Assembly (NCBI GenBank): GCA_934045905.1
Contig: OW203764.1
Location: 35,423,328 to 35,487,327 of the forward strand
DNA: 64,000 bases
Source: Leuctra nigra
Taxonomy: Eukaryota; Arthropoda; Insecta; Plecoptera; Leuctridae
Reading direction: 5' to 3'
The first letter of the stretch is position 1, and every line of letters begins with the position of its first letter. This document shows, piece after piece, positions 61,519 through 64,000 of the stretch. The notes beneath the pieces are model-generated. The model did no database searches and had not been told where the DNA came from. It saw nothing but the letters and a program-made list of their open reading frames with translations. Both the position numbers and the translations under genes were made by a program.

Positions 61519-61909
61519 GTCATTTTCAAAAATTATCTAATACGTTTGACTATGACTATGGTTTTCTCGACTATGTCTACTGATTAGTTTTAATTTTGTA
61601 TGATTTAATTATGATTGTGTATTTTGGTAAAATTGTTACATGTAAAGAATTCACCCACTTCTAATATTGAAACCCGATTTAATTATTGTCATTTGCTATT
61701 TTTTTAATATGAATTGCCTTTTTTTATTATTATAATGTGTGTATTTTCCTTTTTCTTTGTACATTTGTTTGAAGCTCCGTAAATGCGTTATATTGTTACT
61801 GTTTTTATTTGTGTGAATCATCTCCACAGATTAGCTACATGTAGCTTTGTGGAATTATGTATTTGTATTATTTTCTTGTTATTAATAAAGGAGTAAAAAA
61901 AAAAAAAAA
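61519..61909 (+). repeat. Poly(A)-tailed 3' end of a retroposed sequence
   Basis: T-rich, ORF-free DNA ends with AATAAA at 61884-61889, six bases before A15 at 61895-61909. AGCTACATGTAGCT (near 61834) is a perfect palindrome. This is the pattern of a retroposed LINE 3' end or processed transcript. It could also be a real host polyadenylation site with a genomic A tract. Confidence 0.4.
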
Positions 61910-64000
61910 TTAAGTAAAAGCCTCGGTGCTATTCTTAAGTTTTTGGTCAAGCTATATTTCAATGCATAAAATACATATTTTTTAAACAAATTACTTCATT
62001 CTTAAAAAAAGTTTCTATAATGTCTTGTATCCTTAATCTAACACATAGAGATGTTTTGTTTTATTGGTCGTTTTTACTTTTTTGCAGATATTATACACTT
62101 GATCTGTGTTTCTTGGACATTACATAGACCAAAACGTACTGAGCAATCAAATAAAAGTATAAATCTTGTAACTCCGTAAGTTTTGAACGCGTTATTCAAT
62201 CAACGTTTTAAAAGCCTCTTGCTACTTCCGCGTTAATTTTTACTTTAAAAAAAGTTAAAGATTTTCTTGCAAACATGATTTCCTAGCGAGTTGGCATTGA
62301 AAAATACAGTTCGACATCCTAAAAAATGAAAAATCGCGAGGATGAAACTTGGAAACAAGAAGACCAACGCACTTCCTATCAAACTTTTCCCTCCGACGGT
62401 TTTTTTTTACCCCCCGCCATTTTCGGCTGTCTTCACAATTCGCTCATCAGTAGTTCCGCATTCGTCGCAATTCATTGATAATTCAGATGATTTCAGCCCA
62501 ACGAGGCCGCTATCTCTTCACACGCATGCGCGTATGCTCGCTGCGAATCCAGTTCACTCATCACTGACTAATTCCCTTTCGTCAGAAGAAATTATTTATG
62601 AGAAGATAATATTATCAGAGGGAGGAAAATTTCCTCTTTTCACGGAATGAAAATAAAAAAGAGCTTTCTTTCACGATCGTTTTGATAATACTCCGTTATC
62701 GGAGTGGTTTCTTGTTTTTATAAAATCTATTATTCGTAGTTTCATTAATTGATGTCAGTTTGGTGGAGGACCATGATCTGCTGCGGCTCCTCCACCAACG
62801 CACTTGCAAATCGGTCCATGACTGGTGGTTTTCATTAATAAAAACAAAGAAGAAGATAATTTCGTGGTGGGATTTGGTGGTTTTCATGTTGATATAGGCA
62901 AAGATATTATGAATATGGAGTTTTCATAATATCTTTGACCAGACCTAAACCAAATTACACGTGCCACAATATTAAGATTTGTTTTGATTTGTTTCACATG
63001 TGTTTCAATAATACGGTTTATAATTGATCCGAATTGTTTTAAATTGTTAAGCACCAAAATACAAACGTCTTCATAACATTAAACTTCCTTGTCCTGAGAC
63101 CATCGCGTAGAATCGGCGACTGACTCAGTTAAACTAGGAGCCAGACAGTCTTCTCTGTCAGACAACATCGAACAAGCTCTCGCAACCCGAAGCGAGCGCA
63201 TAAGAAACAAACACGTTCAGCCACAAGACTATATTGTGTCGTTGTCCCGACCTTATTCGGCATTTGGACGAGTGTTTTAACTGAGCGCCACTTTATCTTC
63301 GCGTCCACAGATTGGACGCATCCCGACGTCCCCAGAGACCCGGCGTCGTCGTCACTTGGCGCCTGCGCGCGGCGACTCATGAAATATTAACCTCCAGCCT
63401 ATGACCCTTAGCCTACACCCGTTCAAACGTCATACAGAAGTAAATCCCGGCGAAAAAACTGTCTCCCGTCTGGAATATTAATGCATTTTTGAATAAATAA
63501 AGTGGTCTTACTATATCATTTGACATTCGAAACAAAACAAGCGGTCTGTTTGAATTATCTACCAGACCATCGTATTATCTATGCAATGTCGATATGTCGC
63601 TGTGCTTGAAATAAAAAAAACTCTGCCAAAAGGATCAAATATTTAGTCCGATTTAGTGGGTGTTAATGTTTAATGAGGTACAATTTGAGAATATTCGAAC
63701 AGGACGGATGTGTTTCGAAAACAAAACAAGTAACGAGTTTGTGGCGCGATGTTGACGGCAGAATGGATCAAATGGATCAAATGATTTGGGATCATGAACG
63801 TGTTTCAAGCTCCCAATCAATGGCTTGCAATTCGAGATGACGGCCAATTATGGATCTGGTGTCAGCCATGAAATGGCGGGCATCGCGTTTAATTGGATGT
63901 TTGTTTGACATAGGAAATAGAAAATGGCGGACGAGTGCGGATAGCCGGAAGGTGAAATTGCCGTTCTCGATGAAGTTGCCAGTGAAAATAAAGACTTGAA
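61910..64000. other. No gene recognised
   Basis: AT-rich DNA with a small perfect-arm palindrome at 62899-62936 (AAAGATATTATGAA and its complement) and an inverted GGTGGAGGA at 62763-62797. The frame 63129-63380 (minus) lies in CpG-rich DNA and has no recognised domain. Confidence 0.35.

Overview
The window is nuclear DNA of a eukaryote, most likely an insect or other arthropod. It is AT-rich and full of stop codons, has no operons or Shine-Dalgarno sites, and its only clear protein is a CR1/L2/Jockey-group retrotransposon polymerase surrounded by short DNA transposons. No host gene can be identified with confidence. The species is an inference: a repeat-rich, hemipteran-like genome fits but is not shown. 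A 200-N assembly gap lies at 40658-40857.

Layout. From 1 to 11 kb there is a fold-back element with an exact 9-bp target duplication (1650-2049) and two copies of one composite element, family H (3262-5617 and 8793-10626). From 15 to 19.4 kb there are nested inverted-repeat elements; the best is a three-level nest at 17498-19419. From 19.4 to 34 kb there is mostly unique AT-rich DNA with small palindromic elements, a tRNA-like relic (27079-27143) and one weak exon candidate (33260-33457). From 34 to 48.6 kb there are further copies of a second composite family, G (34139-34740, 41920-42651), a third inverted copy of family H (43715-45567), decayed copies, and LINE 3' ends. At 52.1-52.4 kb a primer-binding-site-like motif recurs three times at exactly 152-bp spacing. 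The one real ORF, a 713-residue reverse transcriptase without its endonuclease, lies at 54944-57085, followed by a 3' UTR. The last 7 kb holds poly-C tracts, one short inverted-repeat element and one poly(A)-tailed 3' end.

Most notable is family H. Each copy has (1) a long palindromic head, (2) a middle built from a roughly 270-bp higher-order tandem repeat with many TGACGTCA, CTTCCGG and AAAATGGCGGC words, (3) a trinucleotide microsatellite, (4) a conserved tail, (5) an inverted match to the head just before the end, and (6) a terminal 16-bp hairpin directly followed by CTAG. This resembles non-autonomous Helentron/DINE-1-type Helitrons. Family G has a similar end structure. The transcription-factor-like words would make family H a mobile regulatory array; that is inference. 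All boundaries were read by eye.
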